Notes under the pieces: generated by a model
Databases searched by the model: none
Seen by the model: the letters and a program-made list of their open reading frames with translations, nothing else
Told to the model about the DNA's origin: nothing
Made by a program: the position numbers and the translations under genes
Shown here: positions 9,101-16,318 of the stretch, piece after piece
Layout: each line of letters starts with the position of its first letter
Numbering within the stretch: position 1 is the stretch's first letter
Source of the DNA: Nocardioides sp. QY071
Lineage (GTDB): Bacteria; Actinomycetota; Actinomycetes; Propionibacteriales; Nocardioidaceae
Direction: 5' to 3'
DNA: 64,000 bases
Assembly (NCBI RefSeq): GCF_029961765.1
Contig: NZ_CP124681.1
Span: 2,170,001-2,234,000, forward strand

Positions 9101-9587
9101 GTTCATGCAGCAGCTGCGCAAGCCGGCCCAGTCCGGCGACGGCCCGACCGTCACGACCGACCGCGACCGGCTGCTCGACGTACGCCGGCACGTGGAGATC
9201 AGCGCCGAGCGCTATGACCACCTCACCGGCGAGCTGCGCGCGACGTACCGCACGCTGGGGGAGAAGTCCGGTGGCGAGAGCCAGGAGCTGGTGGCGTTCA
9301 TCGTCGGCTCCGCACTGCGCTTCCGGCTCGGCGACGAGATGCGCTCGCGACCGCGGTTCGCGCCGGTGTTCCTCGACGAGGGCTTCGTCAAGGCAGACTC
9401 CGAGTTCGCGGGCCGCGCGGTGCAGGCCTGGAAGGGCCTCGGCTTCCAGCTGATCATCGGCGTCCCGCTCGACAAGGTGACCGGCCTCGAGCCCCACATG
9501 GACGAGCTGCTGGCGATCACCAAGAACACCACGACCCACCAGTCGTGGATCACGCCGATCACCAACGCGGAGCCGGCCGAGGGCTGA
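6120..9587 (+). CDS. jetC: JetC / MksB-like SMC ATPase
   Basis: 1155-aa SMC/MukB-like ATPase, the motor of the Jet/Mks complex. Walker A is GASGVGKST (residues 61-69) within an N-terminal head that begins RAALLQLVNWGGFGG. Two long coiled-coil regions (roughly 300-550 and 740-900, rich in ELEERV- and EQKQRE-type heptads) flank a hinge-like globular part around residues 560-680. The ABC signature is EKSGGESQEL (from residue 1048) and Walker B is PVFLDEGF with Asp1086-Glu1087. It starts with ATG overlapping the jetB stop. No jetD (DUF3322/DUF2220 nuclease) follows: the next gene is on the opposite strand and unrelated. Confidence 0.88.
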   Translation: MSVDEMEQVEGTDGLFDKEVVATPADDTVQWRAALLQLVNWGGFGGLTTVPLRGDATMISGASGVGKSTILDAYTALMMPSDTKFNGASNDAVAGRARSAGQRNLLSYLRGAVDVVDNPKTGRPEEKLLRGKGSDTWGAVAMTFVNDQGGRFTAVRTYYVPRRAARSGEVQMQLATHEGALSLETLEVAVPERFHANTLKKLFPGIRVHRTYAEFAAVLHARLGIGANGDGSKALRLLARIQAGNQVRSVDELYKDMVLERPTTYAAADRAIEHFDDLDASYTAMRTEEQKLELLEPITDLHERQVAATKRLAELDSYGVTLSGDTPLRLWLLRTHLRLIEAAVAGNRDSRQGTVEALTATRSAETTLAGDLEAAKEAHRAAGGGDLQALAAQAEHERVIRQERGNRLAELEERVYPLVGLTDADAPDLESALDSATAFAELQLLARKRLTAGEAEQATLRAERDRVRDALVPLKNEQAVLKRERASMENRNGRVPSYLHDLRAAVADASGLSVEELPFVAELIDLAPEEARWRTAIETVLGGTARMMLVPIGRLAEFSSAIDGLRLPGRLTFQGVELELPETGPADPERVAGKLLFKDSPFSGWVQQHVEEPSRNAFCVESAADLDGPGFRVTAAGQTRNGDRGTHGRSDHRNIIGFSNEDAIAEIDAQLEELERRMEQVDAQLADLDRRGRLLEQQRKAYDAIAMVRFDDVDVAGSDRRIAELEQRRTDILTSDDQLKVLQAQIDELVHRLDDARQERFALEQKQRELNSGHSELVDSEDLVKDRLEAMEKGGAVELSEEQEAALAADFAAAAAPADPEDLDRFADNSHRLGERLRTAVADAEAEMRRCDDDLALIFKHYKFQWDSPNLGATADSYADYARILDEIRGTGLAERRAEWRRRLTEWSGQDLVPLLGAMSSSVEEIEDRLEPINAILRRLEFGGASGDRLRIRLRRLAPAHVQVFLKDLRALSSGVSGELDEAALEKRFTDLSRFMQQLRKPAQSGDGPTVTTDRDRLLDVRRHVEISAERYDHLTGELRATYRTLGEKSGGESQELVAFIVGSALRFRLGDEMRSRPRFAPVFLDEGFVKADSEFAGRAVQAWKGLGFQLIIGVPLDKVTGLEPHMDELLAITKNTTTHQSWITPITNAEPAEG

Positions 9588-9596
9588 TCGTCGCGG

Positions 9597-10256
9597 CTAC
9601 CTGCCCTGCAGGTCCGTGAAGTGGACTCTGCTGGGGGAGGCGATGGTCATCCACGCGCCGTTGTCGCCCGGCCGTGGTCGGCCGATGACCGCGGTGCACC
9701 GCAGCGGCTGCTTGCCGCACAGGTCACGGACCACGGCGCCGTCGAGGTCGCCGAGGTCGAACGCCGACGGGCGGGTCGAGGCGACCTCGCCGGCGTCGGT
9801 CAGCGACGTGCCGTCCCACAGCATGCTGCGCGCTCCGCCGCCGTCCGGGACGGTGAGCACCGCGTGGGCCTGGAAGAGGACGACCTCGAGCACCTTCGGC
9901 GAGCCGGTCTCCTTCACCAGCGCCTCGGCCATGGCCCTGGTCGCGGCCGTGGAGTACAAGTCGACGTCGCCGCTGCCGGAGCTGTGGATCTCGGTGCGGG
10001 TGGTGGTCGTGGTGGTCGTCGACGTCGTCGTGCTGTCGTCGTCGAGGGCGCTCACGACGAGCGCGGTGATCCCCGCCCCGGCGCCGCCGAGCACCACGAG
10101 GGCACCGACGACGAGCATGCCGACCCGGCGGCGCAGGCGCCGGCGCTCGCCGGCCGCGTCGTACGCCGGGTAGGTGCCGCCTGCGTAGGGCGCGGGTGTC
10201 GGCGGCGGGGCGCTGTCGTTCCCGGGTGCGTCGTACGGGCGCCACTGGTCGGCCAT
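9597..10256 (-). CDS. Single-pass membrane protein of unknown function
   Basis: 219 aa, family not recognised. The N-terminal about 35 residues are cytoplasmic and Pro/Tyr-rich (APPPTPAPYAGGTYPAYD), followed by an RRRLRRR basic cluster. One transmembrane helix (about residues 47-70, MLVVGALVVLGGAGAGITALVV) leads into a Thr/Ser-rich linker. The extracytoplasmic domain contains two Cys (DLCGKQPLRCTAV) that could form a disulfide. The architecture is that of many actinobacterial cell-envelope proteins. It converges with jetC (9-bp gap), so it is not part of the Jet operon and is not a JetD substitute. Confidence 0.75.
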   Translation of the reverse strand: MADQWRPYDAPGNDSAPPPTPAPYAGGTYPAYDAAGERRRLRRRVGMLVVGALVVLGGAGAGITALVVSALDDDSTTTSTTTTTTTRTEIHSSGSGDVDLYSTAATRAMAEALVKETGSPKVLEVVLFQAHAVLTVPDGGGARSMLWDGTSLTDAGEVASTRPSAFDLGDLDGAVVRDLCGKQPLRCTAVIGRPRPGDNGAWMTIASPSRVHFTDLQGR

Positions 10257-10302
10257 GACGAGATCCTAGAGAGCCAGGACCCAGGGGCGTGCTGACGCCG
10301 GG

Positions 10303-11742
10303 TCAGGCTCCCGTGTAGGACATGACGTGCTTGACCCGGGTGTAGTCCTCGAGCCCGTACATCGACAGGTCCTTGCCGTAGCCGGAGTGCTTGAACCCGC
10401 CGTGCGGCATCTCGGAGACGAACGGGATGTGGGCGTTGATCCACACCACACCGAAGTCGAGGGCCTTCGACATCCGCATCGCCCGGCCGTGGTCCCTGGT
10501 CCACACCGAGGAGGACAGGCCGTACTGCACGTCGTTGGCGAAGCGCACCGCCTCGGCCTCGTCGGCGAAGCGCTGGACGGTGATGACCGGGCCGAAGATC
10601 TCGTTCTGGATCACCTCGTCGTCCTGGCGCAGTCCGGAGACGACGGTGGCGTCGTAGAAGTAGCCGCCCTCACCGCCGGCGACGGTGGGCCGGCTGCCGC
10701 CGGCCTCGATCCGCGCGTGGTCGGGAAGCCGCTCGACCATGCCCGCCACCCGGGCGAGCTGGTCGGGGTTGTTGAGGGCGCCGTACGCCGCCGCGGGGTC
10801 GTCGGGCAGGCCGGTGCGGGTCCCGCGGGCCTGCTCGGCCAGGGCCGCGACGAGCTCGTCGTGGATGCCTGCGCCCGCGAGCACGCGGGTGGCGGCCGTG
10901 CAGTCCTGGCCGGCGTTGAAGTAGCCGGCCCCGGCGATCGCCGCGGCGGCCGACTCGACGTCGGCGTCGTCGAAGACCACGACCGGGGCCTTGCCGCCGA
11001 GCTCGAGGTGGACCCGCTTGAGGCCGGCGGCGGCCGAGGTGGCGACCTCCATGCCGGCCCGCACCGAGCCGGTGATCGCCACCAGCTGAGGGGTCCTGTG
11101 CTCGACCAGCGCGCGGCCCGCCGTACGGTCGCCGCAGACGACGTTGAGCACGCCCGCCGGCAGGAACTCGGCGGCGACCTCGGCGAGCAGCACCGTGCTG
11201 GCCGGGGTCGTGTCGCTCGGCTTGAGCACGATCGTGTTGCCGGCGGCCAGTGCCGGCGCGATCTTCCAGATCGCCATCATCAGCGGGTAGTTCCACGGCG
11301 TCACCTGGCCGACGACGCCGATCGGCTCGCGGCGGATCCACGAGGTGTGGTCCTTGAGGTACTCGCCGGCGCTCTTGCCCTCGAGGACCCGGGCGGCGCC
11401 GGCGAAGAAGCGGAACTCGTCGACGCTGGGCGGCAGCTCCTCGTCGGCGGTGATGCCGATCGGCTTGCCGGTGTTCTCGCACTCGGCCCGCACGAACTCG
11501 TCGGCGCGGTCCTCGATCGCCTGCGCGATGCGCAGCAGCGCCTCCTGCCGCTCCTTCGGGGTGGTCTCGCCCCAGGTCGCGAAGGCCCGCTCGGCGGCGC
11601 GCATCGCGCGGTCGACGTCCTCGGCGTCGCTGGCCGGTGCGGTCGTGTAGGCCCGGCCGGTCGCCGGGTTCACGATGTCGTAGGTGGCTCCGGAGGCGGC
11701 GTCGACGGATGCGCCGTCGATGAAGTTGCGCAGGGCGGTCAT
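10303..11742 (-). CDS. Gamma-aminobutyraldehyde dehydrogenase-like NAD-dependent aldehyde dehydrogenase
   Basis: 479 aa, full-length ALDH superfamily enzyme. It oxidises an aldehyde to an acid with NAD(P). Visible motifs: VTPWNYPLMMAIWKIAPALAAGN for cofactor binding, LELGGKAP with the general-base Glu, AGQDCTAATR with the catalytic Cys281, and NEIFGPVITV. The sequence resembles aminobutyraldehyde/betaine-aldehyde dehydrogenases. With the divergent aminotransferase and the PotABCD transporter it likely converts 4-aminobutanal from putrescine to GABA (inference). I chose ATG 11742, which gives the normal N-terminus MTALRNFIDG. The 124-bp divergent gap to the aminotransferase carries the motif shared with the potD-lrp promoter. 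Confidence 0.85.
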   Translation of the reverse strand: MTALRNFIDGASVDAASGATYDIVNPATGRAYTTAPASDAEDVDRAMRAAERAFATWGETTPKERQEALLRIAQAIEDRADEFVRAECENTGKPIGITADEELPPSVDEFRFFAGAARVLEGKSAGEYLKDHTSWIRREPIGVVGQVTPWNYPLMMAIWKIAPALAAGNTIVLKPSDTTPASTVLLAEVAAEFLPAGVLNVVCGDRTAGRALVEHRTPQLVAITGSVRAGMEVATSAAAGLKRVHLELGGKAPVVVFDDADVESAAAAIAGAGYFNAGQDCTAATRVLAGAGIHDELVAALAEQARGTRTGLPDDPAAAYGALNNPDQLARVAGMVERLPDHARIEAGGSRPTVAGGEGGYFYDATVVSGLRQDDEVIQNEIFGPVITVQRFADEAEAVRFANDVQYGLSSSVWTRDHGRAMRMSKALDFGVVWINAHIPFVSEMPHGGFKHSGYGKDLSMYGLEDYTRVKHVMSYTGA

Positions 11743-11786
11743 GGCTGGGGAGCGTAGCCAGCATCTCCGCCGCGCGAAAGCCCGGG

Positions 11787-11803
11787 GGCAACGAAATCCG
11801 TTG
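11787..11803. promoter_or_regulatory. Palindrome GCAAC-N7-GTTGC, candidate Lrp/AsnC operator
   Basis: GCAACGAAATCCGTTGC lies in the divergent promoter between the aldehyde dehydrogenase and the aminotransferase. Its first 13 bases recur exactly at 17556-17568 between potD and the Lrp-family gene. A shared 13-mer in two divergent promoters of the same pathway points to a common regulator, most simply the Lrp/AsnC protein encoded at 17589 (inference). Confidence 0.6.
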
Positions 11804-11866
11804 CAAATCAGGCGAGAGGCCACGGATTCACTTGCTGTTTCCGCGCGTGGGCGTCAAGATGGTCGA

Positions 11867-13270
11867 GTGGTAGACGCAACGGCGCACGACGCCCTCCAGA
11901 AGTCCGCGCGGGATCACCTGTGGATGCACTTCACCCGCATGTCGTCGTACGACACGGCCGACGTGCCGATCATCGTCCGCGGTGACGGTGCCTACGTGTG
12001 GGACGCCCAGGGACGCAAGTACCTCGACGCCCTCGGTGGCCTGTTCGTCAGCCAGCTCGGCCACGGGCGCACCGACCTCGCCGAGGTGGCGGCCAAGCAG
12101 GCCTCCGAGCTCGCCTTCTTCCCGCTGTGGTCCTACGCCCACCCGACCGCGATCGAGCTCGCCGAGAAGATCGCGGGCTACGCGCCCGGCGACCTCAACC
12201 GGGTGTTCTTCACCTCGGGGGGCGGCGAGGCCGTCGAGTCGGCCTGGAAGCTGGCCAAGAACTACTTCAAGCTCGTCGGCAAGCCCGGCAAGCACAAGGT
12301 GATCAGCCGCGCGATCGCCTACCACGGCACCACCCAGGGCGCGCTGTCGATCACCGGGCTGCCCGGCCTCAAGGCTCCGTTCGAGCCGCTGGTGCCCTCG
12401 ACCTTCCGGGTGCCCAACACCAACGCCTACCGGGCCTCCGAGATCACCGGCGGCTTCCTCGACGGCTCCGACGCTGCGTCATTGGAGGCCTTCGGCCGCT
12501 GGGCCGCCGACCAGATCGCGGTCGCCATCGAGAACGAGGGGGCCGACACCGTCGCCGCCGTCTTCCTCGAGCCCGTCCAGAACGCCGGCGGCTGCTTCCC
12601 GCCGCCCCCGGGATACTTCCAGCGGGTGCGCGAGATCTGCGACCAGTACGACGTCCTCCTGGTCTCCGACGAGGTCATCTGCGCCTACGGCCGGCTGGGC
12701 CACATGTTCGGCGCCGAGCGCTACGGCTACCAGCCCGACATCATCACCTCGGCCAAGGGCCTCACCTCCGGCTACTCTCCGCTCGGCGCGATGATCGCCA
12801 GCGACCGGATCTACGAGCCGTTCGCGCACGGCACCGAGACCTTCCTGCACGGCTACACCTTCGGCGGCCACCCCGTCTCCACGGCCGTCGCGCTGAAGAA
12901 CATGGAGATCTTCGAGGACGAGAAGATCAACGAGGGCGTCCGCGAGCGCGAGGGCGCCTTCCGCGGCACCCTCGAGAAGCTGCTCGACCTGCCCATCGTC
13001 GGCGACGTCCGTGGCGACGGCTTCTTCTACGGCATCGAGCTGGTCAAGGACAAGGCGACCAAGGAGACCTTCGACGAGGACGAGTCCGAGCGCCTGCTGC
13101 GCGGCTTCCTCTCCAAGGCGCTGTACGACGCCGGCCTCTACTGCCGCGCCGACGACCGTGGCGACCCGGTCATCCAGCTCTCGCCGCCGCTGATCTGCGG
13201 CCAGGAGCACTTCGACGAGATGGAGCAGAAGCTCCGCGCCGTCCTCACCGAGGCGGCGGGGCTGCTGTAG
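11867..13270 (+). CDS. Class III PLP-dependent aminotransferase (putrescine / omega-amine:pyruvate type)
   Basis: 467 aa. It transfers the terminal amino group of an omega-amine, probably putrescine, to a keto acid. Motifs: FFTSGGGEAVESAWKLAKNYF, YHGTTQGALS, FLEPVQNAGG, the LVSDEVICAYGR cofactor Asp, and SAKGLTSGYSPLG with the PLP lysine at residue 297. The start is GTG 11867. The frame stays open upstream, but that part is antisense to the dehydrogenase leader and does not fit the family. It is divergent from the aldehyde dehydrogenase, and the pair gives the two steps from putrescine to GABA. Substrate is inferred from the neighbouring Pot transporter; beta-alanine or another omega-amine is possible. 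Confidence 0.85.
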   Translation: MVDATAHDALQKSARDHLWMHFTRMSSYDTADVPIIVRGDGAYVWDAQGRKYLDALGGLFVSQLGHGRTDLAEVAAKQASELAFFPLWSYAHPTAIELAEKIAGYAPGDLNRVFFTSGGGEAVESAWKLAKNYFKLVGKPGKHKVISRAIAYHGTTQGALSITGLPGLKAPFEPLVPSTFRVPNTNAYRASEITGGFLDGSDAASLEAFGRWAADQIAVAIENEGADTVAAVFLEPVQNAGGCFPPPPGYFQRVREICDQYDVLLVSDEVICAYGRLGHMFGAERYGYQPDIITSAKGLTSGYSPLGAMIASDRIYEPFAHGTETFLHGYTFGGHPVSTAVALKNMEIFEDEKINEGVREREGAFRGTLEKLLDLPIVGDVRGDGFFYGIELVKDKATKETFDEDESERLLRGFLSKALYDAGLYCRADDRGDPVIQLSPPLICGQEHFDEMEQKLRAVLTEAAGLL

Positions 13271-13304
13271 CCGCGGGGACGCGCAGCAGCGCTGCCACCA
13301 CGCA

Positions 13305-13341
13305 GCGGCGGTCGGGGACGGTGGGGGTCCCGGGCCGCCGC
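13305..13341 (+). terminator. Hairpin terminator after the aminotransferase gene
   Basis: A 15-bp stem (13305-13319 with 13327-13341, 13 of 15 paired; GCGGCGG against CCGCCGC at the base) with a 7-nt loop, starting 35 bp after the stop codon. There is no U-run, as is common in high-GC actinobacteria. Confidence 0.6.
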
Positions 13342-13346
13342 TTCGT

Positions 13347-13519
13347 CGTTGACTTGCCCCATCCTCACCGTTGACTTGCCGCATCCTCCGCGTTGAGTTG
13401 CCGCATCCTTACCTGCGAGTTGCCCGTCCCACGACGAGACGGGCAACTCGACGAGGAGAAAGCGGCAAGTCAACGACGAGGAATCGGCAACTCAACGAGG
13501 AGAAGGCGGCAACTCAACG
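13347..13519. repeat. Palindromic array of eight 22-bp units (four direct, four inverted)
   Basis: Between the convergent aminotransferase and potC genes the core TTGCC occurs at 13354, 13376, 13398 and 13420, and its complement GGCAA at 13442, 13464, 13486 and 13508. Spacing is exactly 22 bp throughout and all pairs share one centre at 13433. Units read roughly CGTTGACTTGCCGCATCCTC, with the inverse in the right arm. The array abuts the potC stop codon (13520). It could form a long cruciform or RNA hairpin, act as a bidirectional terminator, or bind a protein on one helix face. I know no described element that matches. Confidence 0.85.
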
Positions 13520-14335
13520 TCAGGCAGCAGCCCGCTTGCGGGTCACCAGCATGTTGGTGAGCACCAGGAACAGCGAGATCAGGAACATGACCGTGCCGAC
13601 GACGTTGACCTGCATCGGGATGCCGCGCTGGGCGACACCCCACACGAACATCGGGAAGGTCACGGTCTGGCCGGCGTTGAGGTTCGTGATGATGAAGTCG
13701 TCGAAGGACAGCGAGAAGCTCAGCAACGCGGCGGCCGCGATGCCGGGGAAGACCAGTGGGAAGGTCACCCGCCAGAAGGTCGTCCACTCGCTGGCATAGA
13801 GGTCCATCGCGGCCTGCTCGAGGTTCTCGTCGAGGCCGGAGAGTCGTGCCTTCACGGTCACGATCACGAAGGACAGGCAGAACATCACATGGGCGATGAA
13901 GATCGTCACGAAGCCCAGCCGTCCGCCGAAGCCGCCCGCGACGAACAGCGCGAGCAGCGAGGAGCCCATCACGATCTCGGGGGAGGCCATCGGCAGGAAG
14001 ATCACGGTGTTGGCGACCGAGCGCCCGATGAAGTCGTGGCGGACCAGTGCGAACGCGGCGAGGGTGCCCAGCAGGGTCGCCACGAGGGTCGCGAGCAGGC
14101 CGATCTCGATGCTGCGTACGACGGCCGAGCACATGCCGTCCGGACGGCACGGGTTGGCCCAGTTGCTCCAGGTGAAGTCGCGGAACGCGTAGACGTTGCG
14201 GGACTTGCTGTTGTCGTTGAAGCTCATCAGCATCACGACGGCGATCGGCACGAACATGTAGACCAGCACGAGCAGACCGGCCGCGAGCACCAGGTGCTCG
14301 CCGATCCACCGCCCGGCGCGCTGCACGCCGTTCAT
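13520..14335 (-). CDS. potC: Polyamine ABC transporter permease PotC
   Basis: 271-aa inner-membrane permease of the spermidine/putrescine importer. It has six predicted transmembrane helices, beginning HLVLAAGLLVLVYMFVPIAVVMLMSF. The EAA loop that contacts the ATPase is seen as EQAAMDLYASEWTTFWRVT. Its ATG overlaps the potB stop by 4 bp, so it is the last gene of a potD-potA-potB-potC operon read on the minus strand. Polyamine specificity follows the PotD-type binding protein in the same operon. Confidence 0.88.
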   Translation of the reverse strand: MNGVQRAGRWIGEHLVLAAGLLVLVYMFVPIAVVMLMSFNDNSKSRNVYAFRDFTWSNWANPCRPDGMCSAVVRSIEIGLLATLVATLLGTLAAFALVRHDFIGRSVANTVIFLPMASPEIVMGSSLLALFVAGGFGGRLGFVTIFIAHVMFCLSFVIVTVKARLSGLDENLEQAAMDLYASEWTTFWRVTFPLVFPGIAAAALLSFSLSFDDFIITNLNAGQTVTFPMFVWGVAQRGIPMQVNVVGTVMFLISLFLVLTNMLVTRKRAAA

Positions 14336-15180
14336 ACGAGCTCCTCCGTCCCCGCCGTGCGGATGTAGACCATGACCATGGCGACGATGATCGCCATCAG
14401 GATCACCGAGAGCGCGCCCGCCGTGGCGTAGTCACCGGTGCTGGTGAACAGGTTCTGGATGACGTTGCCGACCATGCGCTGGTTGGGACTGCCCAGCAGC
14501 GCCGCGTTGATGTAGTCGCCCGCGGCCGGGATGAAGGTCAGCAGGGTCCCGGCCACGACCCCCGGCTTCGACAGCGGCAGGGTCACCTTCAGGAAGCCGC
14601 GCGCGGGGGAGGCGTACAGGTCGCCCGCCGCCTCGATCAACCGGCCGTCGATCTTCTCGAGGCTGGCGTAGAGCGGCAGCACCATGAACGGCAGGAAGTT
14701 GTAGACCAGGCCGGCGATCACCGCGACCGGGGTGGCCAGGAGCCGGCCGTCGTCGCCGAGCACGTGCAAGAACTGCAGCGTGTCCACGACGAACCCGTCG
14801 TCGGCGAGGATCAGCTTCCACGACAGGGTGCGCACCAGGAAGCTGGTGAAGAACGGCGCGATCACCAGCACCAGCAGGAGGTTGCGCCACCGGCCGGCCT
14901 TGAACGCGATCGCGTAGGCCAGCACGTAGCCGAGCACCAAGCAGATCGCGGTCGCGACGCCGGCGTACCACAACGAGCGGAAGAGCGGCTCCCAGAACTG
15001 GTCGAGTGCGTCGACGAAGTTCGCGAAGCGGTAGTCGACGTCGTACCCGGTCAGCACGGAGCCCTTCGGGTCGAAGAGGCTGGTCGCGAGCAGCGAGTAG
15101 AACGGGATGACGAAGAACAGCGCGAGCCACAGGCCCGCGGGCAGCATCAGCCAGTAGCCGGTGAAGCGTCCGCGCCGCAT
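14332..15180 (-). CDS. potB: Polyamine ABC transporter permease PotB
   Basis: 282-aa permease with about six membrane segments (first YWLMLPAGLWLALFFVIPFYSLL). Typical PotB features are FDPKGSVLTGYDVDYRFANF in the periplasmic loop and an EAA motif (EAAGDLYASPARGFLKVTLP) for contact with the ATPase. It overlaps potC by 4 bp and follows potA after 4 bp. It forms the transmembrane channel together with PotC. Confidence 0.88.
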   Translation of the reverse strand: MRRGRFTGYWLMLPAGLWLALFFVIPFYSLLATSLFDPKGSVLTGYDVDYRFANFVDALDQFWEPLFRSLWYAGVATAICLVLGYVLAYAIAFKAGRWRNLLLVLVIAPFFTSFLVRTLSWKLILADDGFVVDTLQFLHVLGDDGRLLATPVAVIAGLVYNFLPFMVLPLYASLEKIDGRLIEAAGDLYASPARGFLKVTLPLSKPGVVAGTLLTFIPAAGDYINAALLGSPNQRMVGNVIQNLFTSTGDYATAGALSVILMAIIVAMVMVYIRTAGTEELV

Positions 15181-15184
15181 CGCC

Positions 15185-16318
15185 CTACGCCTCCTCGATC
15201 ACGCCGGCGTTCACGTCCTGGCTGGCGGGCAGCAGGAATGCGAACTCGGGGCGCCATGACACGTCGACCTTGGTTCCCTTGTCGAGCACGGCGCGGCGGC
15301 CGGTGTTCTGCTCGAAGGACATCAGCTCCTGGCCCCAAGGCATCATCACGAGGTACTGGGTGCTGACGCCCACGAAGCTGACGTCGGTGATGATGCCGCC
15401 GGTCATGTGGTTGCCCGGGGCGTCGATCGGCTCGCCGGCCGGGGCGATGAGCACCTTCTCGGGCCGGATGCCGACCCAGCCGTCGCCGCTGCGGGTGTGC
15501 GCCCGCTCGGCGGGGATGGAGACCTGGATGCCGTGCATGTCGACGCGTACGACGTCGCCCTCTGCGCTCGAGACGGTGCCGGGAACCAGGTTGGACTGGC
15601 CGAGGAAGTTGGCGACGAAGGTGGTGCGCGGGTTCTCGTAGAGCTCGGCGGGGGAGCCCATCTGCTCGATCACGCCGCCGTTCATGACGGCGATGGTGTC
15701 GGCCATGGTCATCGCCTCCTCCTGGTCGTGCGTGACGTGCACGAAGGTGAGGCCGACCTCGGTCTGGATCCGCTTGAGCTCGATCTGCATCGCGCGGCGC
15801 AGCTTGAGGTCGAGCGCGCCGAGCGGCTCGTCGAGCAGCAGCACCTCGGGCCGGTTGATCAGCGCGCGGGCCAGCGCGACACGCTGCTGCTGGCCACCCG
15901 ACATCTGCGGCGGCTTCTTGCTCGCCTGCGACTCGAGCTCCACCAGTGCGAGCATCTCCTTGACCTGCGCGTCGACGTCCTTGACCTTGCGCCGGCGCAG
16001 GCCGAAGGCGACGTTCTCGTGGATGTCGAGGTGCGGGAAGAGCGCGTAGTTCTGGAAGACCGTGTTGACCGGGCGGCGGTACGGCTTCTCGTAGGTGATC
16101 TCGTCCTCGCCGAGGTGGATCGTGCCCGAGGTCGGCACCTCGAGCCCGGCGACCATCCGCAGCGTCGTGGTCTTGCCGCAGCCGGAGGGGCCCAACAGCG
16201 CGAAGAAGCTGCCGGCGGGGACCTCGAGGTCGAGGGAGCGCACGGCCGTGAAGGTCGCGAACTCCTTGGTGAGCGCGGTGAGCCGGAGACTCCGGCCGCT
16301 GTCAGCCGCCAATGACAT
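15185..16318 (-). CDS. potA: Polyamine ABC transporter ATP-binding protein PotA
   Basis: 377 aa. ATPase subunit energising polyamine import at the cytoplasmic membrane. Walker A LLGPSGCGKTTT, Q-loop VFQNYALFP, signature MSGGQQQRVALARAL, Walker B LLLDEPLGALD and switch His VTHDQEEA are all present. A C-terminal TOBE-like regulatory domain occupies about residues 250-360. The start ATG 16318 overlaps the 3' end of potD by 17 bp, indicating co-translation. Confidence 0.9.
   Translation of the reverse strand: MSLAADSGRSLRLTALTKEFATFTAVRSLDLEVPAGSFFALLGPSGCGKTTTLRMVAGLEVPTSGTIHLGEDEITYEKPYRRPVNTVFQNYALFPHLDIHENVAFGLRRRKVKDVDAQVKEMLALVELESQASKKPPQMSGGQQQRVALARALINRPEVLLLDEPLGALDLKLRRAMQIELKRIQTEVGLTFVHVTHDQEEAMTMADTIAVMNGGVIEQMGSPAELYENPRTTFVANFLGQSNLVPGTVSSAEGDVVRVDMHGIQVSIPAERAHTRSGDGWVGIRPEKVLIAPAGEPIDAPGNHMTGGIITDVSFVGVSTQYLVMMPWGQELMSFEQNTGRRAVLDKGTKVDVSWRPEFAFLLPASQDVNAGVIEEA

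Noticed and set aside
9597..10256. JetD or another effector subunit of the Jet system
   Set aside because: Opposite strand, single transmembrane helix and Thr-rich linker; nothing resembling DUF3322/DUF2220 or a nuclease site.
13347..13519. CRISPR array
   Set aside because: The 22-bp periodicity suggested repeats and spacers, but there are no unique spacers, the second half is inverted, and no cas genes are present.
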